58,098 nucleotides of DNA from Bacillota bacterium (lineage in GTDB: Bacteria > Bacillota > Sulfobacillia > JAJZYS01 > JAJYTV01). The notes beneath the pieces are model-generated. The model ran no database searches and was not told where the DNA came from. It was given only the letters and a program-made list of their open reading frames with translations. Shown piece after piece: positions 55,506-58,098 of this stretch (positions are counted from its first letter, which is position 1; every line of letters starts with the position of its first letter). The position numbers and the translations under genes are program-made. The stretch is from NCBI GenBank assembly GCA_021793215.1, contig JAJYTE010000012.1, positions 1-58,098 of the forward strand. Direction: 5' to 3'.

Positions 55506-55925
55506 ATGCTGAACCGCGTGATCCTGATCGGTCGGCTGGTCCGCGACCCGGAGATGCGATACACCCCGAGCGGCGTCGCCTCGGTCCGGATGAGCATCGC
55601 GGTGCAAAGGCCGTTCGCCAACCAGCAGGGCGAGCGGGAAACCGACTTCATCGACCTGCGCGCCTGGCGCAAGCTCGCGGAAACCTGCGCGGCCCACCTG
55701 AAGAAAGGTCGCTTGGTCGCGGTCGAGGGCCGGCTGGAAGTGCGGTCCTTCGACGGGCAGGATGGGCAGCGTCGGCGCGTCTACGAGGTCGTTGCCGACG
55801 ACGTCCGCTTCCTCGACCGTCCGAACGCGCAGACGGGCGGCGGACCGACCGGTGAGCCCGAGGGGGACCCGTACGGCGAGGACGCGCCCGAGTTCGACGG
55901 CCCGGACGAGCCGGTGCCGTTCTAA
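55506..55925 (+). CDS. ssb: Single-stranded DNA-binding protein
   Basis: A 139-residue SSB. The OB-fold opens MLNRVILIGRLVRDPEMRYTPSG, with DFIDLRAWRKLAETCAAHLKKGRLVAVEGRLEVRSF and VYEVVADDVRFLDR. A short acidic Gly-rich linker ends in DEPVPF, the partner-binding tip (usually DDDIPF). It coats single strands at forks and recruits repair proteins. It sits 15 nt after rpsF. Confidence 0.97.
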   Translation: MLNRVILIGRLVRDPEMRYTPSGVASVRMSIAVQRPFANQQGERETDFIDLRAWRKLAETCAAHLKKGRLVAVEGRLEVRSFDGQDGQRRRVYEVVADDVRFLDRPNAQTGGGPTGEPEGDPYGEDAPEFDGPDEPVPF

Positions 55926-55949
55926 GTCACAGTACGAGGGGATGAAGCG

Positions 55950-56180
55950 ATGCGACGGGAGCGCGGGCGCCGCTCGAAGCGGCGCGTCTGCAGCTTCTGC
56001 GTCGACAAGGTAGTCGAGGTCGACTACAAGGAGGCCCAGAAGCTCAGGCGGTACATCACGGAGCGCGGCAAGATCCTGCCGCGCCGCATCAGCGGAAACT
56101 GCGCGCACCATCAGCGCCAGTTGACGCTGGCGATCAAGCGGTCGCGCAACTTGGCGCTGCTGCCGTTCACGATCGACTGA
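55950..56180 (+). CDS. rpsR: 30S ribosomal protein S18
   Basis: A 76-residue basic protein: [64 protein letters not shown]. It keeps the zinc-type residues CSFC and C-A-H-H, the C+ form of S18. With S6 it binds the central 16S domain and probably the rpsF leader. A terminator follows. Confidence 0.97.
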   Translation: MRRERGRRSKRRVCSFCVDKVVEVDYKEAQKLRRYITERGKILPRRISGNCAHHQRQLTLAIKRSRNLALLPFTID

Positions 56181-56188
56181 CGAAGTAG

Positions 56189-56236
56189 CACTGGGCCCGG
56201 AGGGAGACCTCTGGGCCCAGTGCTGTTCTCTTTCTT
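56189..56236 (+). terminator. Rho-independent terminator after rpsR
   Basis: A 10-bp perfect stem (CACTGGGCCC / GGGCCCAGTG) with a 14-nt loop and a T-rich tail (CTGTTCTCTTTCTT). Confidence 0.88.
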
Positions 56237-56554
56237 CGTTGGCAGGTTCGAGGGTCGTCCAGGAGCGGCATCGCGTGGCCGGCGACAGGGCGATCGACCC
56301 CGGCGCGTTCAAGGCGGGTACGTCCCATGCCGGTCCGCCACAGCCTGATCGAGAGCAACGTCATGGCTCGCGCAAGGGCGGCTACAGTGTCGCTGTGGCC
56401 TACCCCAGTTCTTGATCCCCCGGGGGCCTTGGCGCACCCCGCGTAGCCTAAGGCGGCGGAGGAATGCTCCTACGGACCATCGCCTTCACCCCACGCCCCG
56501 CGCTTCGATGGAGGAGGGCACAGCGCCCCCGACGAAAGCACAGGCAGAGAGAGG
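56237..56554. other. Intergenic region, no gene supported
   Basis: An open frame from 56464 has Arg/Ala-rich shadow composition and overlaps the next gene in another frame. This region must contain the promoter of the MazG-like gene, but I could not place it with confidence. The first part may be degraded coding DNA. Confidence 0.4.
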
Positions 56555-56878
56555 ATGACCGACCTGCCACCGACCGGCGCAGACCGCACGATTGCACGCC
56601 ATCTGAAGGTGCTCGATTGGCTGAAGGCCGAACTCGTCGGGGGGGTGGCCGCGCTCTTCAAGGCGACGGCGCTCGGCTCTCAGGACGCGATGGCCGACGC
56701 GCTGTCGACGATCCTGCTGACGACGTACGTCTTGGGGCGGCGGCTCGGCATATCCTTCGCCCAACTCGAACTGCGGGCCGCACTACGCGCCAGGGAGCTC
56801 GCGCACGGAGGCCATGAGGTGGAGCGATCCTACGGCGACCTGAGCGCGCTCGTCGAGCACCTGGACCACGATGCCTGA
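56555..56878 (+). CDS. MazG-like family protein
   Basis: A 107-residue helical protein: HLKVLDWLKAELVGGVAALFKATALGSQDAMADALSTILLTTYVLGRRLGISFAQLELR. This matches the MazG-like family that occurs between rpsR and yybS in Bacillota. Classical MazG hydrolyses nucleoside triphosphates through an EExxE motif, which is not clearly present here, so activity is doubtful. It overlaps the YybS-like gene by 8 nt. Confidence 0.82.
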   Translation: MTDLPPTGADRTIARHLKVLDWLKAELVGGVAALFKATALGSQDAMADALSTILLTTYVLGRRLGISFAQLELRAALRARELAHGGHEVERSYGDLSALVEHLDHDA

Positions 56879-57767
56879 GCGCCCGGTGAGCCTCTCAAGG
56901 ATCGGCACGTGGCTCGGCTGGGGTGCGCTCTGCGCGATCGGGTACGTCCTCGGCGTGCCGCTGCTGATCGGCGGCGTCGCGGCCTTTCCCATCGCCGTCG
57001 TCGCCTACGAGAGCGGCCTCTGGGAGGCGGCCATCGTCGGTGCGGCCGGTGTCTTTGGCGTCGCCCTGATGGATGCGCGCCTGAGCCTGCCGGCGATCGT
57101 GCTCTACGCCGCCGGCGCGCTGCTCGGCCGCGGACTTCGCCCCTTGGCGGGGGCGCGCTGGCTGGTGGCGGCGGCGGTCCTGTCGATCGCGGCGCTCGTG
57201 GGATTCTTCGGGCTGCCGGCGTACCTCGGCGGCTACCCGGTGCACCTCTCGCCCGTGGACGCGCGCTCGATCGGTCAGGCCTTTGGGCTCACGGGGGCGC
57301 AGGCCCGCCAGCTGTCGCAGCAGGCGCTTGTGCTCGTCCCGGCCTTCGTGCCGATCTACGCCGCCGTGGTCGCTGCGGAAGCGTACGCGCTCGCGCGCTG
57401 GGTCTTGCGCATGCGCGGCAGAGAGCTCGCCAAGATCTCGCCGTTCTCGCTCTGGCAGGCGCCGCCCTGGCTCGCGCCGATCTTCCTCGCCGCGCTGGGA
57501 GCGCAGACCTTGTTCTCCCTGACGCACGCAGCGGTTCTCACCCAGCGCTGGGCGGGCTACGCGGTCGTCTGGACGCAGATTCCGATGGCCATCTTCGGGC
57601 TCGCGGTCACGAGTTTCCTGATGGCGCGAGTGCGCGTGCCAGTCGTCTTGCGCCTGGGCATTCTGGTGCTTATGCTCCTGACACCGCCATTCTCACAGAT
57701 CCTCATCTGGGTTGGGGTGCTCGACAACATGACCGATCTGCGCCATATCCGGGGAGCGCACACCTAG
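56871..57767 (+). CDS. YybS-like membrane protein (DUF2232)
   Basis: A 298-residue protein with about eight hydrophobic segments, including ALCAIGYVLGVPLLIGGVAAFPIAVVAYESGLWEAAIVGAAGVFGVAL and VVLRLGILVLMLLTPPFSQILIWVGVLDNMTDLR. Position (after rpsR, before rplI) and the closing 'f..il..lGl.D...dfR' segment fit YybS/DUF2232. Function unknown. The ATG overlaps the MazG-like gene. Confidence 0.82.
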   Translation: MPERPVSLSRIGTWLGWGALCAIGYVLGVPLLIGGVAAFPIAVVAYESGLWEAAIVGAAGVFGVALMDARLSLPAIVLYAAGALLGRGLRPLAGARWLVAAAVLSIAALVGFFGLPAYLGGYPVHLSPVDARSIGQAFGLTGAQARQLSQQALVLVPAFVPIYAAVVAAEAYALARWVLRMRGRELAKISPFSLWQAPPWLAPIFLAALGAQTLFSLTHAAVLTQRWAGYAVVWTQIPMAIFGLAVTSFLMARVRVPVVLRLGILVLMLLTPPFSQILIWVGVLDNMTDLRHIRGAHT

Positions 57768-57803
57768 GAAAAGGGGGGAAGCCGCCCCGCGGCGGCAACG
57801 GCA

Positions 57804-58098
57804 ATGCAGGTGATCTTGCGGGAGGACGTCAAGGGGCTCGGCAAGCGTGGACAGGTGGTCAAGGTGGCGGACGGCTACGCGCGCAACTTCCTTCTGCCGC
57901 GCGGCCTGGCGGAGGATGTATCCGGCGGCAAGATGAAGCAGGTCGAAGCGGAGCGGCGCCGGGCGGTGGAGAAGCTCGACCGCCTCGAGCAGGAGGCCCG
58001 CGAGCTCGGCGAGCGCATCTCCCAGACCCGCGTGAAGCTGCAGTTGCGCGTCGGCGAGAACGGCAAGCCGTTCGGCTCGATCACCGCACAGGGCATCG
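57804..58098 (+). CDS. rplI: 50S ribosomal protein L9, truncated by the window end
   Basis: The first 98 residues are present: MQVILREDVKGLGKRGQVVKVADGYARNFLLPRGLAEDV, the L9 signature, then the long connecting helix (KQVEAERRRAVEKLDRLEQEARELGERI) and the start of the C-terminal domain (GKPFGSITAQGI). The 3' part lies beyond 58098. No ribosome binding site is near the ATG; AGGGGGG lies about 28 nt upstream, separated by a GCCGCC/GGCGGC hairpin. Confidence 0.95.
   Translation, partial: MQVILREDVKGLGKRGQVVKVADGYARNFLLPRGLAEDVSGGKMKQVEAERRRAVEKLDRLEQEARELGERISQTRVKLQLRVGENGKPFGSITAQGI

Noticed and set aside
56464-56817. A 117-codon frame before and across the MazG-like gene
   Set aside because: Arg-rich shadow composition; the MazG-like frame explains the region.

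Overview
The window is about 58 kb of GC-rich DNA carrying the chromosomal replication origin of a spore-forming, Gram-positive-type bacterium (Bacillota). Evidence for this: the gene order around dnaA, T-box riboswitches before serS and proC, a Noc protein as well as ParAB, RemB, a CotF-type coat protein and a YyaC-type sporulation protein. Many GTG and TTG starts and GC-rich codon use suggest one of the high-GC Bacillota lineages. I cannot name the species.

Layout. 1-2474: transposase debris, a VapBC toxin-antitoxin pair and a tandem DUF5069-like protein. 3146-7098: a three-gene ABC importer of the Fe3+/phosphonate/polyamine type. 7305-8507: an AAA ATPase with its own AT-rich promoter. 8588-13453: a DapB-like reductase, an M20 peptidase and a split non-homologous end-joining set (Ku, ligase and polymerase as separate genes). 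13497-19887: a serine/proline/vitamin B6 block with two tRNA-Ser genes, proC behind a T-box, mtnA-serS behind a second T-box, and pdxS-pdxT. 20085-23200: DUF192, a sedolisin-like protease and a CotF-type coat protein. 23258-35647: gyrA, a CDF metal exporter, a MurE-like ligase, a GNAT acetyltransferase, an acyl-CoA synthetase, a polysaccharide deacetylase, a chemoreceptor and a GGDEF/HD-GYP protein.

36356-53377 is the origin core. To the left on the minus strand run dnaA, dnaN, yaaA, recF, a DUF721/DciA-like gene, remB and gyrB. To the right on the plus strand run rpmH, rnpA, yidD, yidC, jag, rsmG, noc, parA, parB, then DUF4446, a lipid kinase, ykuS, a YkvI-like membrane protein, TPR, CvpA and DUF951 genes, with yyaC reversed among them. 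DnaA boxes flank dnaA on both sides. The dnaA-dnaN gap also has a run of nine A-centred triplets next to a box, matching the DnaA-trio unwinding element. A consensus Noc site lies inside noc, and a near-consensus parS follows parB. From 53380 the conserved order is interrupted by IS debris and a MarR/DoxX pair. It resumes with rpsF (behind an S6:S18-type leader), ssb, rpsR, a MazG-like gene, a YybS-like gene and a truncated rplI.

No clearly unknown multi-gene system was found. The most notable points are the fine regulatory architecture (two T-boxes, DnaA-trio candidate, Noc site in noc, S6:S18 leader), several genes whose conserved N-terminus lies upstream of any normal start codon (remB, yidD), and paralogues that have lost family-defining residues (DapB-like, MurE-like).
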